Shown here piece after piece: positions 1-7,652 of a stretch of 64,000 nt of DNA. Position 1 is the stretch's first letter, and every line of letters starts with the position of its first letter. Position numbers and translations under genes: made by a program. A model generated the notes under the pieces. That model ran no database searches. It saw only the letters and a list, made by a program, of their open reading frames with translations, and had not been told where the DNA came from. The stretch is from Burkholderiaceae bacterium (GTDB taxonomy: Bacteria > Pseudomonadota > Gammaproteobacteria > Burkholderiales > Burkholderiaceae_F), in contig JAFAIM010000071.1 in the NCBI GenBank assembly GCA_019236735.1, positions 1-64,000 on the forward strand, read 5' to 3'.

Positions 1-350
1 GGGCCGCCCGCGACCGGCAACTGGCCGTTCTTCAGTACGTAGACCGTGAGCTCCTGCGCCATCGTGGCCTCGACCTTGTCGCCGGCTTTGATCCGGTCGA
101 AGTCGGACACTTTGGGGCCCACCCTGTAGGTGGCCCTGGTAGCGTCCGCGGGATACTGGACGACGATCGTGCGTGCGCCGGCATCGATGGACTGCACGAT
201 CGCAGCATCCTTGGTCGACTCGACTGCGATCCCACCCTGGATCAGGCGGGGCTCACCCTTGGGCCGCACGCTCGCGATCGGCGCGGTCCAGCATCCGGTC
301 AAGGCCAGCGTCGCGCCCAGAAACACGGCCCTGAGGATCGCTCGCTCCAT
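1..350 (-). CDS. Putative outer-membrane lipoprotein (3' end outside window)
   Basis: Read from ATG at 350 leftward, the frame stays open for 116 codons and runs off the window, so the C-terminus is missing. The N-terminus is a lipoprotein signal: a charged start, a hydrophobic stretch and a lipobox LTGC with the lipidated Cys at residue 20. The mature part is a soluble beta-rich domain with the pattern VGPKVSDFDRIKAGDKVEAT. This resembles small periplasmic proteins of unassigned function that carry a 'VGPxVxNFDQVKVGDKV' motif. GAGG lies just upstream of the ATG. Function is unknown; it is probably anchored to the outer membrane facing the periplasm. Confidence 0.65.
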   Translation of the reverse strand, partial: MERAILRAVFLGATLALTGCWTAPIASVRPKGEPRLIQGGIAVESTKDAAIVQSIDAGARTIVVQYPADATRATYRVGPKVSDFDRIKAGDKVEATMAQELTVYVLKNGQLPVAGG

Positions 351-781
351 TTTCCGCCTCGCATTGTTCAAACGCGTGCGTATGCTAGGCAAGCGGACAT
401 CCCGCGACAATGCCCGGCTCAGGCACATCGAATAACCGCATTGCGAGGGGCGGCCTCAAGCGACGCCGGTATGTGCTTGAAATTTCAGCGTAATCTGACG
501 ACCGACGCGAAAGCACTGGACCCCCTCTACGTTCGGCCTATGTCAATCTGAGCGGATATCTACCGCGCCCAGGGGCGCGAAGCCAACGTCGAACGCACCC
601 TCGGAGATCCGAAGGCCGGTGGCGGCGATCAGCCCCGCTGCTGCTGATGGCTCGGTCGCCCGGTCGGGCGGCCGGCCACGCAGAGTTTGATTGCAAATGC
701 CCAGCACGATTCGAGTGCACACGCGCAGCACGATATAATTGCAATGAAGCAGCAGCTTTTGATTGCGGACACGCGCACCGA
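351..781. other. Non-coding stretch upstream of fic
   Basis: No reading frame here looks like a gene on either strand. The last 100 bases (about 685-780) are more AT-rich than the surroundings and hold short, imperfectly repeated words: GATTGC or ATTGCAA near 689, 738 and 761, and CAGCACGAT at 702 and 726. They also hold a perfect TATAAT. This looks like the promoter/operator region of the fic gene; the rest shows nothing recognisable. Confidence 0.4.
734..739 (+). promoter_or_regulatory. Candidate -10 box for fic
   Basis: TATAAT sits 43 bases before the chosen fic ATG, inside the repeated CAGCACGAT/ATTGCAA words. No good -35 hexamer is found 16-18 bases upstream, so an activator or repressor binding the repeats is possible. 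This is inference only. Confidence 0.35.
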
Positions 782-2389
782 ATGGCCACCACCCCCGCCC
801 AACGGCGCCTCGCCGAGGCCCTTGCCGAACTGAAGTCGCTTCAGGATCGCGACCAGTCGGTGTTGCGCACGGACGATGTGCGCCGGCCAACTCGGGAAGC
901 TTTGCTGGAGGCCGGGTTCCTGCAGCCAATCATCGGCGGCTGGTACCTGTGCTCCAAGCCCGGCACCAAGGATGGCGACACGACGGCCTGGATGGCGCAT
1001 GCGCGCGAATTCGTGTGGCGGTATGCGCAGCAGCGATTCGGCGAAAGCTGGTGCGTCGATCCGGACTATTCGGTAAAGCTGCACACTGGCAGCAACATCA
1101 CGCCGAAGCAAATCGTCATTCACGCGCCAGAGGGCAACAACAGCCGCACGGCGCTGCCCTTTGGCTACTCGATCTTCACCTACAAGACGCGCGAGCCGCT
1201 ACCGCGCCAGTACATCGAAGTCCTGCAGCACGTACGCGTCTACAGCCTTGCCTACGCGCTGACCCGCGTTCCAGATGCATTTTTCAGGAGCTCAAAGCAG
1301 GATGCGCTCGTGGCGCTGCGCTCCCTGCAGGATGCGACCGACATCAACCGGGTGCTGATCGAGACGGGGCAGGCTGCCGCCGCTGGCCGATTGGCCGGTG
1401 CCCTGCGCGCCTGCGACCGCGCGGACCTGGCCGATGAGATCGTCTCCGTCATGCGCGAGATCGGCCATCGGGTCGACGGGATCAACCCGTTTGCCAAGCC
1501 GATCAGCGGACTTGGACCATTGCGCAAGGTCTCCCCGTACGTCGATCGGCTGGATCTGATGTGGCGCGAAATGCGCGAAGCGGTCCTCGCGGAGTTTTCC
1601 GCGCCGGCGCAGCCACTTGCCTCCGGGCGCCGCGGGATCGATGCGGTGATGCAGCGCATCGAGGAGCGGTACGTGACCGACGCGTACCACTCGCTTTCGA
1701 TCGAAGGCTATCGAGTCACCGAGGATCTGATCCGCAAAGTGGCCGATGGGAGCTGGAATCCGGACGAGCACGCGCAGGACAAGGACGCCCGCAACGCGAT
1801 GGCGGCCCACGGCTACTGGAAGGCGCACAACGCCGTCAAGGACAGCATCCGCCATAGCTTGGAAAACCCGGACACGAACATCGGCTCGCTCCTTCGCAAG
1901 GATCACGGGCGCTGGTACCGCGAGCTTTTCTCGCCCAGCGTGGATGTGGGGATCATCAAGGCGGCCGACCTGGCTGGCTATCGCAACGACCAGGTCTACA
2001 TAAAGAACGCTGAACATGTGCCGCCACCGCGTGCTGCGGTACGCGATCTGATGCCGGCCCTCTTTGACCTGTTGCGCGACGAACAAAGCCCGGCCGTCAG
2101 GGCGGTGCTGGGGCACTTCGCCTTTGTATTCATCCACCCCTACATGGATGGCAACGGGCGCATGGCTCGCTTTCTCATGAACGCAGCGTTGTGCACGGCC
2201 GGGTTTGCGTGGACGGTGATTCGCCTGGATCAGCGGCCGCAATACTTCAGCGCCCTGAATGACGCGAGCGCCCGCGGCGATATTCGACGGTTCGCGAGGT
2301 TCATCTCGGAGTGCGTGGTGCAGAACACGGCCGCACCGGAGGCGGCAGATAGGCCCGTCCGCCGCTCTTCACGGTCACGCCCGACCTGA
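782..2389 (+). CDS. Fic-family adenylyltransferase with winged-helix-like N-terminal domain
   Basis: The protein is 535 residues from ATG 782; the frame is open further upstream, but that part is Cys-rich and overlaps promoter-like DNA. The Fic core motif HPYMDGNGRMAR starts at His452, giving the catalytic His and the DGNGR phosphate-binding loop of protein AMP-transferases. An inhibitory motif of the (S/T)xxxE(G/N) type is visible as SLSIEG, with Glu308. That makes it a class II, self-inhibited Fic protein. The first ~220 residues resemble the AbiEi-like winged-helix regions found on other large Fic proteins (a regulator-like RPTREALLEAG and GGWY pattern). It has no partner gene. Its target cannot be told from sequence. 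It lies beside a toxin-antitoxin pair and a tRNA-end repeat, so it may be part of an accessory region. Confidence 0.85.
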   Translation: MATTPAQRRLAEALAELKSLQDRDQSVLRTDDVRRPTREALLEAGFLQPIIGGWYLCSKPGTKDGDTTAWMAHAREFVWRYAQQRFGESWCVDPDYSVKLHTGSNITPKQIVIHAPEGNNSRTALPFGYSIFTYKTREPLPRQYIEVLQHVRVYSLAYALTRVPDAFFRSSKQDALVALRSLQDATDINRVLIETGQAAAAGRLAGALRACDRADLADEIVSVMREIGHRVDGINPFAKPISGLGPLRKVSPYVDRLDLMWREMREAVLAEFSAPAQPLASGRRGIDAVMQRIEERYVTDAYHSLSIEGYRVTEDLIRKVADGSWNPDEHAQDKDARNAMAAHGYWKAHNAVKDSIRHSLENPDTNIGSLLRKDHGRWYRELFSPSVDVGIIKAADLAGYRNDQVYIKNAEHVPPPRAAVRDLMPALFDLLRDEQSPAVRAVLGHFAFVFIHPYMDGNGRMARFLMNAALCTAGFAWTVIRLDQRPQYFSALNDASARGDIRRFARFISECVVQNTAAPEAADRPVRRSSRSRPT

Positions 2390-2556
2390 CGCTCGATACA
2401 CCTCTTTCGCCAGCAAGCGCCGCGCACGCACGGCGCCACGGCTGGCGAGGCCGCACGGCGAGAATCCTGAGCGTCCCGTGCTATTCATGGGTAGCGCAGG
2501 CTCGCCCAGTACTCAAGCGCGGTTGAGAATATGGCCGACGACTGCGCAACTGATAC

Positions 2557-2614
2557 TTGACTGACGTATGGCTGAGGTCTACCTGCACGCAGCCTGATTA
2601 ACTGACGTACGGCT
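2557..2614. repeat. Pair of 17-bp direct repeats in fic-GNAT intergenic region
   Basis: TTGACTGACGTATGGCT (2557-2573) and TTAACTGACGTACGGCT (2598-2614) differ at two positions and start 41 bases apart. They lie in the 360-base gap between fic and the GNAT gene (2390-2749), which otherwise holds no gene, only these repeats and the tRNA-Cys end copy at 2664. They could be binding sites of a lost integrase or excisionase (arm sites), or decayed repeats; nothing proves either. Confidence 0.4.
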
Positions 2615-2663
2615 ATATGGAGAAGTTAGTGGGTGGTCGGCGCTACTAAGCTGCTGATTTATT

Positions 2664-2683
2664 TGGAGGCGGGGGTCGGAGTC
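2664..2683. repeat. Copy of tRNA-Cys 3' end (att-like site)
   Basis: Bases 2664-2680 match 3756-3772, the 3' end including CCA of tRNA-Cys, exactly over 17 bp; over 20 bp there is one mismatch (g for a at 2681). The copy has the same orientation as the tRNA and lies on the side of its 3' end, as expected for the distal attachment site of an element that integrated into tRNA-Cys. The intervening 1.07 kb holds only the GNAT/DUF1778 pair and no integrase. Confidence 0.55.
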
Positions 2684-2749
2684 AATGGCTGCCTCGTGCG
2701 CGAGATCCGAGGCAGTCGATCCGAAATCACCGGCCTATCACCCATCGTC

Positions 2750-3238
2750 TCATACCTTCAGCGCACTCAAGCGCAACATTAGCGTCATCGGATGCGTCGG
2801 CGAGGGTTGGAATCCATAGTGCTCGTAGAACTGTCTGGCCTGTTCATGCAGTGCGTGCACGAGCAGTGCTCTTACGCCGGCGTTCTGGGATACCGCCACC
2901 GAGCGGCTAATGGCGTCCTGCAGCAAGGACGCCCCTAAGTGAAATCCTTGCGCTCTGCGGTCCACGGCCAGCCGCGCGAGCACCATGACGGGCACCGGAT
3001 CCGGCATGTTGCGTCGAACGCGCGTCGTCGCCAGCTGATGCGAAACGGCGCCGGCTGCCATCGCGTAGTAGCCGCGGACGCGACCGCCGTCATCGGCCAC
3101 GACAAAGGTGCGACTGGCTCCGCTTGACTGGTTGGCCAACGCCCTGCGTTTCAGCCAGTCATCGAGCACGGCCTCGCCGCAGTCGAAGTCATCGAGCCAG
3201 TGCGCGGCCGTCAAGGGCTCTGGCGCCCCGACCTGCAA
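2750..3238 (-). CDS. GNAT-family toxin (TacT/AtaT-like aminoacyl-tRNA acetyltransferase)
   Basis: This 162-residue protein is the size of TacT/AtaT/ItaT toxins, which acetylate the amino group of charged tRNA and stop translation. Visible are the N-terminal LxxxHWLDDFDCGEAVLDDWLKRRA block typical of the family and the acetyl-CoA loop RRAQGFHLGASLL. A C-terminal QFYEHYGFQPSP block holds the conserved Tyr used by TacT. The start codon lies two bases after the antitoxin stop, so the two are translated together. Family membership is clear; which tRNA it modifies is not. Confidence 0.88.
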   Translation of the reverse strand: MQVGAPEPLTAAHWLDDFDCGEAVLDDWLKRRALANQSSGASRTFVVADDGGRVRGYYAMAAGAVSHQLATTRVRRNMPDPVPVMVLARLAVDRRAQGFHLGASLLQDAISRSVAVSQNAGVRALLVHALHEQARQFYEHYGFQPSPTHPMTLMLRLSALKV

Positions 3239-3240
3239 GT

Positions 3241-3519
3241 TCAGGCTTTCACGGACTTCTTGCCCCAGGACGGCTTCACCGCCATGAGGCGCTCGAGACC
3301 GTGGTTGTGCTCAGGCGGCGCGTCGAGCAGCTTGGTGAACTGCCGGAACTTGGCCGCGTCCAGGCTGAAAAACACCTGATCCAACAATACGGACTGCGCC
3401 CTGTCGCAGGCAGCCTCGAGCATGAAATCGGACCGATTCTTGCCGAGAAGCCGGGCGGCCTGGTCGATCAGGTCCCGCTGCTCCGGACGGGCCCGCAGGT
3501 TGATGGCGGCATCTCGCAC
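3241..3519 (-). CDS. DUF1778 ribbon-helix-helix antitoxin (TacA/AtaR-like)
   Basis: The protein has 92 residues. The first 45 form a ribbon-helix-helix DNA-binding domain (AAINLRARPEQRDLIDQAARLLGKNRSDFMLEAA), typical of DUF1778. The C-terminal half (FRQFTKLLDAPPEHNHGLERLMAVKPSW) matches the toxin-wrapping tail of TacA-type antitoxins. Translation starts at GTG 3519, with AGGAG six bases upstream. It should neutralise the GNAT toxin and, with it, repress the operon. A consensus promoter and repeated operator-like words sit directly upstream. Confidence 0.88.
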   Translation of the reverse strand: MRDAAINLRARPEQRDLIDQAARLLGKNRSDFMLEAACDRAQSVLLDQVFFSLDAAKFRQFTKLLDAPPEHNHGLERLMAVKPSWGKKSVKA

Positions 3520-3533
3520 CAGTCGCTCCTATG

Positions 3534-3556
3534 ATGCATACACAACGAATACACGC
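3534..3556 (-). promoter_or_regulatory. Candidate operator of the toxin-antitoxin operon
   Basis: On the minus strand the hexamer GTGTAT occurs twice, separated by TCGTT, and the block is bounded by ATGC and GCAT. It lies between the -10 box and the antitoxin RBS. That is where a ribbon-helix-helix repressor would block transcription. Confidence 0.4.
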
Positions 3557-3585
3557 ATCTTAAGGCAATGTATAGCCGTTGTCAA
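3557..3585 (-). promoter_or_regulatory. Sigma-70 promoter of the GNAT/DUF1778 operon
   Basis: On the minus strand TTGACA (3585-3580), a 17-base spacer and TAAGAT (3562-3557) form a near-consensus promoter about 40 bases before the antitoxin GTG. It is among the best promoters in the window, as expected for an autorepressed toxin-antitoxin operon. Confidence 0.75.
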
Positions 3586-3755
3586 CACACTGGCCCTCAC
3601 CGACATCACCCGGGCGGCGACATCGCGGCAGAGCGGTCGTAACGCGTCAACCTGCATCAGTCGGCACCGCTACATTCGGGACAGCGGCTTTTCAAGAATG
3701 ACGCACTCAGACACACACTGATGTGCAGCGGTGCGCACCAACGGGAAAAGAGTAA

Positions 3756-3829
3756 TGGAGGCGGGGGTCGGAATCGAACCGGCGTACACGGATTTGCAGT
3801 CCGCTGCATGGCCACTCTGCCACCCCGCC
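3756..3829 (-). tRNA. tRNA-Cys (GCA)
   Basis: The 74-nt cloverleaf has acceptor GGCGGGG/CCCCGCC, anticodon loop CTGCAAA (anticodon GCA), T-arm GGTTCGATTCC and an encoded CCA. It follows tRNA-Gly in the same direction downstream of pgsA, the order also seen in E. coli (pgsA-glyW-cysT). Its 3' end is duplicated at 2664. Confidence 0.95.
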
Positions 3830-3916
3830 ACGGGGTTGCTACGTTTGTAGCACTGGGACTCGAGGGGACCGCCGATCCCCCTCGAGGCCAGTCCTCCCGC
3901 TGCTCGGTCCCGGATT

Positions 3917-3992
3917 TGGAGCGGGAAACGAGTCTCGAACTCGCGACCTCAACCTTGGCAAGGTTGCGCTCTACCAACTGAGCTATTCCCGC
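3917..3992 (-). tRNA. tRNA-Gly (GCC)
   Basis: The 76-nt cloverleaf has acceptor GCGGGAA/TTCCCGC, D-arm AGCTCAGTTGGTAGAGC, anticodon loop TTGCCAA (anticodon GCC) and an encoded CCA. It lies 87 bases upstream of tRNA-Cys and 46 bases downstream of pgsA. Confidence 0.95.
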
Positions 3993-4001
3993 GTCGCGGC
4001 G

Positions 4002-4007
4002 ATTATA
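4002..4007 (-). promoter_or_regulatory. Candidate -10 box of the tRNA-Gly/tRNA-Cys unit
   Basis: TATAAT on the minus strand lies 9 bases before the tRNA-Gly 5' end, in the pgsA-tRNA gap. This is the distance expected for a tRNA promoter. The -35 region is weak (ATCTTT at 17 bases). Confidence 0.45.
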
Positions 4008-4038
4008 TCCGCTCCGTCGTCGGAAAAGATGGACCGCC

Positions 4039-4623
4039 TCAGTGGTGCTCTTCCTGCTCCAGGTGCGGCCAGGCGAGTTTCAGGTAGTACAGCATCGAAT
4101 ATGTCGTCAGCACGGCCGCGAGATAGATCAGGGCGGTGCCGATCGGTCGCAGATCGATCACGCCGAACAGCGGGTCGTGAAAGAGCAAAACTGGGATTGC
4201 AATCATCTGCGCGACCGTCTTGATCTTGCCGAGCGAGCTGACGGCAACGCTGCGCGAGGCGCCGACGCGCGCCATCCACTCTCGCAGCGCGGATACGGCG
4301 ATCTCGCGGCCGATGATCACCAGTGCCACCACCGAGTCGATTCGCTGCAGCCACAAGAGCACGACCAGCGCCGCACACACCATCAGCTTGTCGGCCACCG
4401 GGTCCAGGAAGGCACCGAGCTGGCTGGTCTGCCCATAGCGCCGCGCCAGGTAACCGTCGAAAGCGTCCGTGATCGCCGCCAGCGTGAACAGCGAGCAAGC
4501 GGTGATGTTCTTCCACGAGGGTGCGATCCACCCGTCCGGCAAATAAAACACTCCGACCACCAGCGGCACCATCGCGATGCGCGCCCAGGTCAGCAGCATC
4601 GGCAGGCTAAGGGCTCTGGCCAT
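4039..4623 (-). CDS. pgsA: CDP-diacylglycerol-glycerol-3-phosphate 3-phosphatidyltransferase
   Basis: PgsA makes phosphatidylglycerophosphate from CDP-diacylglycerol and glycerol-3-phosphate in the inner membrane, the committed step to phosphatidylglycerol and cardiolipin. The 194-residue protein has the CDP-alcohol phosphotransferase signature DG(x2)AR(x8)G(x3)D(x3)D, seen as [10 protein letters not shown]...[10 protein letters not shown] near residues 60-85, and about four to five membrane segments. The start at 4623 ([13 protein letters not shown]) fits the family and overlaps the uvrC stop by 17 bases; a longer frame would add an unrelated N-terminus. It is followed by tRNA-Gly and tRNA-Cys. 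Confidence 0.93.
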   Translation of the reverse strand: MARALSLPMLLTWARIAMVPLVVGVFYLPDGWIAPSWKNITACSLFTLAAITDAFDGYLARRYGQTSQLGAFLDPVADKLMVCAALVVLLWLQRIDSVVALVIIGREIAVSALREWMARVGASRSVAVSSLGKIKTVAQMIAIPVLLFHDPLFGVIDLRPIGTALIYLAAVLTTYSMLYYLKLAWPHLEQEEHH

Positions 4624-6493
4624 GTTCGATCGATTCGGCCGGACGCGCCGTACCATGCAGCTGGGAGTAGATCTGTTCGGCAAGCTTACGCGAGATCCCG
4701 CGCACTTCGGCGATGTCGTCGATCGAAGCCGCCAATAGGCCGCGCATTCCGCCAAACCGTGTCAAAAGCCGTTGCCGCCGTACCGGGCCGATCGCTTCGA
4801 GTTCCTGTAGCTGCGAGACGTTGCGGGAACGAGCTCTGCGCGCGCGCATCCCGGTGATTGCGAATCGATGCGCCTCGTCACGAATCTGTGCGATCAGCAT
4901 CAAGGCCTGCGACTCACGGCCGAGCGCCAGCTCCGGACGACCGTCCGCGAACACCAGAGTTTCGAGTCCCACGCGGCGATGCTCGCCCTTGGCCACACCC
5001 ACCAGGATCGATGGATCCAGGCCAAGCTCACCGAAAACCTGTCGTGCGACCTCCACTTGCCCGGCGCCGCCGTCGATCAGCACGAGGTTGGACGCCACGG
5101 CGTCGCCGCGTGCAACGGGTTCGTAGCGGCGCGTCAGCGCCTGCCGCATCGCGCCGTAGTCGTCGCCCGGTTCGACACCCTCGATATTGAAACGGCGATA
5201 CAGCGCCGGCCGCATCTGATGGTTTTCGTACACGACGCAGGAGGCCTGGGTCGCCTCCCCCATCGTATGGCTGACATCCAGGCACTCGACTCGCAGGCTG
5301 TCCGGATCCTCGACCTCCAGGCCCAGCGCTTCGATCAGGCTGCGAGTTCGCTGCCGCTGCGACCCGTGCTCCGCAACATGTCGGGCCAGCGCAAGGTTCG
5401 CATTCGACTGGGCCATCTCCAGCCAATGGCGCCGCTGCCCCCGCATCCCCGCATCGCCGGGGCCGACGATCTGCACGCTCCGATCCTGCCCGGACAGTGC
5501 CGCGGCCAGCCCTTCGGCATCCACCTGCGCCCCCACCAGGATCAAGCGCGGGCACGGCTGCTCGACATAGTGCTGCGATAAAAACGCCTCGATCAGATCG
5601 CCGGGTTCCGGCTCCGCCTGCGCGCCAATTGGAAAGTACGGCCGATCACCCAGGTGGCGGCCGCCCCTCACCATTGCGAGGTTCACGCATGCGGCGGCTC
5701 CGTCGATCGCAACGGCGATCACGTCGGCTTCGCGGTCTCCGCCCTGCCCGCTCCGATCGATCGACTGCTGATGCTGCACGCGCGCGATCGCCGCCAGCCG
5801 ATCGCGCAGCTCTGCCGCCTCCTCGTAGCGTAGCTGCGCGGAGGCCTCGTTCATCCGCTGCTCCAGTTCCGCCTGGACGTCCTCGCCCGCTCCGTCCAAG
5901 AATCGCAGCGCGCGCTCGATATCCTGCGCGTATTGCTCGGCGCTGATCAGTCCGACGCACGGGGCGCTGCAGCGGCCGATCGGGTGCAGTAGACAAGGAC
6001 GTGAGCGATGGCTGAAGACGCTTTCCTCGCACGTTCGCAGCCGAAACGCCTTCTGCAGCTGCTGGATCGTCTCCTTCACGGCCCACGCATTCGGATAGGG
6101 ACCGAAGTAGCGGGAGCGCCGGTCGATCGCGCCGCGGTAGTACGCGATACGCGGAAATTCGTGGTCGCTGAACTTCAGGTACGGGTACGACTTGTCGTCG
6201 CGAAACAGGACGTTGTAGCGCGGCGCGAGCGTCTTGATCAGGTTGTTTTCCAGCAGCAGCGCCTCGGCCTCGGAGCGGGTGACGGTCGTCTCGATCCGCG
6301 CTACCCGCTGCAGCATGTGCGCCGTGCGCGGAGCAACGGCCCGCCCGAAGTAGGAGGCGACCCGCTTCTTCAGGTCCGCCGCTTTTCCGACGTACAGGAC
6401 CGCTCCGGCAGCGTCGAGCATGCGGTAGACGCCCGGCAAATGGGGCAGGCCCTCGATGACAGGCTTCGGATCGAAGCGCGGCGCTTGCGTCAC
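4607..6493 (-). CDS. uvrC: Excinuclease ABC subunit C
   Basis: UvrC makes both incisions in nucleotide excision repair with UvrA and UvrB. Visible are the N-terminal GIY-YIG nuclease ([20 protein letters not shown]), the central UVR helix region ([21 protein letters not shown]) and the RNase H-like 3' incision domain ([44 protein letters not shown]). Tandem helix-hairpin-helix motifs close the protein ([23 protein letters not shown]). I chose GTG 6493 ([11 protein letters not shown], 628 residues) because the family starts about 15 residues before LPGVYR. An in-frame ATG at 6547 is also possible but would cover the efp -10 box. It is coupled to pgsA. Confidence 0.92.
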   Translation of the reverse strand: MTQAPRFDPKPVIEGLPHLPGVYRMLDAAGAVLYVGKAADLKKRVASYFGRAVAPRTAHMLQRVARIETTVTRSEAEALLLENNLIKTLAPRYNVLFRDDKSYPYLKFSDHEFPRIAYYRGAIDRRSRYFGPYPNAWAVKETIQQLQKAFRLRTCEESVFSHRSRPCLLHPIGRCSAPCVGLISAEQYAQDIERALRFLDGAGEDVQAELEQRMNEASAQLRYEEAAELRDRLAAIARVQHQQSIDRSGQGGDREADVIAVAIDGAAACVNLAMVRGGRHLGDRPYFPIGAQAEPEPGDLIEAFLSQHYVEQPCPRLILVGAQVDAEGLAAALSGQDRSVQIVGPGDAGMRGQRRHWLEMAQSNANLALARHVAEHGSQRQRTRSLIEALGLEVEDPDSLRVECLDVSHTMGEATQASCVVYENHQMRPALYRRFNIEGVEPGDDYGAMRQALTRRYEPVARGDAVASNLVLIDGGAGQVEVARQVFGELGLDPSILVGVAKGEHRRVGLETLVFADGRPELALGRESQALMLIAQIRDEAHRFAITGMRARRARSRNVSQLQELEAIGPVRRQRLLTRFGGMRGLLAASIDDIAEVRGISRKLAEQIYSQLHGTARPAESIEHGQSP

Positions 6494-6512
6494 GGCCGGC
6501 TGCTGCTCGCAA

Positions 6513-6518
6513 TATAAT
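6513..6518 (+). promoter_or_regulatory. Candidate -10 box for efp
   Basis: TATAAT on the plus strand, 86 bases before the efp ATG, lies in an AT-richer patch between the divergent uvrC and efp. The -35 hexamer is not clear (TTGCGT stands 22 bases away). Confidence 0.4.
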
Positions 6519-6604
6519 GAGCGGTTTTTCACCGCAAATGCCGCCATATTGTACGGCGCGGCGAAAGTAAGCACGGGCAACCACGGGAAACACGGGAACG
6601 GAAG

Positions 6605-7171
6605 ATGGCCAAGATCCTCGCCACCGAGATCCGCGCGGGCAATCTGCTCGAGTGGGACAAGCGCCTGTGGCGCGTGCTGAAGTCCTATCACGTCCACGTC
6701 GGCGGCCGCGGCGGCGCATACATGCAGATCGAAATCAAGGACATCGAATCGGGGCAGAAGCGCAACGAGCGCCTCGCCACCGACGAAAAGATCGAGCGGC
6801 CCTACATCGACTCCCGGCAGATGACCTATTCGTACCAGGACGGCGACAGCTACGTCTTCATGGACAACGAGACATTCGAGCAGTTGACGCTGCCGGCCGA
6901 GTTCCTGGAGGGCCAGACCGGCTATTTGTTGCCGAGCATGGAGGTGCAGATCAATTTCCACAACGGCCGCACGATCGGCATCCAGCTTCCGACCAGCGTG
7001 GTGCTCGAGGTGGTCGAGACCGAGCCCGGCATCCGCAATGCAACTGCAACGAACTCGTTCAAGCCGGCCAAAATGGAGACCGGCATCACGGTGCAGGTTC
7101 CGGGGTTCGTCAATACCGGGGAGAAGATCCGCGTCAGCACCGACAGCGGTTCGTACATGGAGCGCGCGTAG
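6605..7171 (+). CDS. efp: Elongation factor P
   Basis: EF-P binds between the P and E sites and rescues ribosomes stalled at polyproline. The 188-residue protein has the three-domain layout: KOW-like domain I, OB domain II ([13 protein letters not shown]), and OB domain III ending [15 protein letters not shown]. The tip of domain I reads HVGGRGGAY, so the residue that is modified is Arg35, not Lys. Body and C-terminus look like the alphaproteobacterial type ([35 protein letters not shown]), not the usual betaproteobacterial EarP-type EF-P. No earP, epmA or epmB lies nearby. The flanks are uvrC (divergent) and cyoD, whose stop is three bases away (convergent). Confidence 0.95.
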   Translation: MAKILATEIRAGNLLEWDKRLWRVLKSYHVHVGGRGGAYMQIEIKDIESGQKRNERLATDEKIERPYIDSRQMTYSYQDGDSYVFMDNETFEQLTLPAEFLEGQTGYLLPSMEVQINFHNGRTIGIQLPTSVVLEVVETEPGIRNATATNSFKPAKMETGITVQVPGFVNTGEKIRVSTDSGSYMERA

Positions 7172-7174
7172 GGC

Positions 7175-7594
7175 TCAGGGCGCGTTGCGCATCTGCTCCA
7201 CCGATACCGGCATCACGTTCCGATTCAGGTGGTACATCACCCAGAGGGAACCTGCCAGCGCGATCACCACCAGCACCAAGGTGAAGATCAGCGCCAGAAA
7301 CGACCAGCCACCCTCCGATTTCGTGTTCATGTGCAGGAAGTAGATCACGTGCACGACGATCTGCACCACTGCGATTGCCAAAATCAAGGCGGTCGTGGCA
7401 CCTGGGCTGCCGAGCACTCTGCTCATCACGAGCCAAAATGGGATAGCGGTCAGGATCGCAGCTAGCGACAGGCCGGTGAGGTAGTCCTTCAGCGTCGCGT
7501 GGAACGGCGAGGCGCCCTCGACGCCATGGTCGTCGCCACCCGGCGTTTCCGACGCTGCCGACGGTTCCAACGCTCCGGGATCCGTCGCGCTCAT
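7175..7594 (-). CDS. cyoD: Cytochrome o ubiquinol oxidase subunit IV
   Basis: This is the small assembly subunit of the bo3 quinol oxidase. It has 139 residues, an extended hydrophilic N-terminus (~35 residues) and three membrane helices (TGLSLAAILTAIPFWLVM; ALILAIAVVQIVVHVIYFLHM; FLALIFTLVLVVIALAGSLWVMYHL). The HMNxKSEGGWS loop is typical of CyoD. It is the last gene of cyoABCD. The heme O synthase gene cyoE, often next, is absent; efp follows convergently. Confidence 0.93.
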   Translation of the reverse strand: MSATDPGALEPSAASETPGGDDHGVEGASPFHATLKDYLTGLSLAAILTAIPFWLVMSRVLGSPGATTALILAIAVVQIVVHVIYFLHMNTKSEGGWSFLALIFTLVLVVIALAGSLWVMYHLNRNVMPVSVEQMRNAP

Positions 7595-7652
7595 GGGTTA
7601 GGGGAAAAGACCCGAACAATTCGCGCTGACGCGCGGGGGCCATGAGCTGCGC

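Noticed and set aside
3657-3977. Minus-strand frame of 106 codons over the tRNA-Cys/tRNA-Gly region
   Set aside because: It reads through the two tRNA genes and is an artefact of their sequence.
6494-6961. Long N-terminal extension of UvrC
   Set aside because: It overlaps efp antisense and has no UvrC similarity; the GIY-YIG domain begins shortly after 6493.
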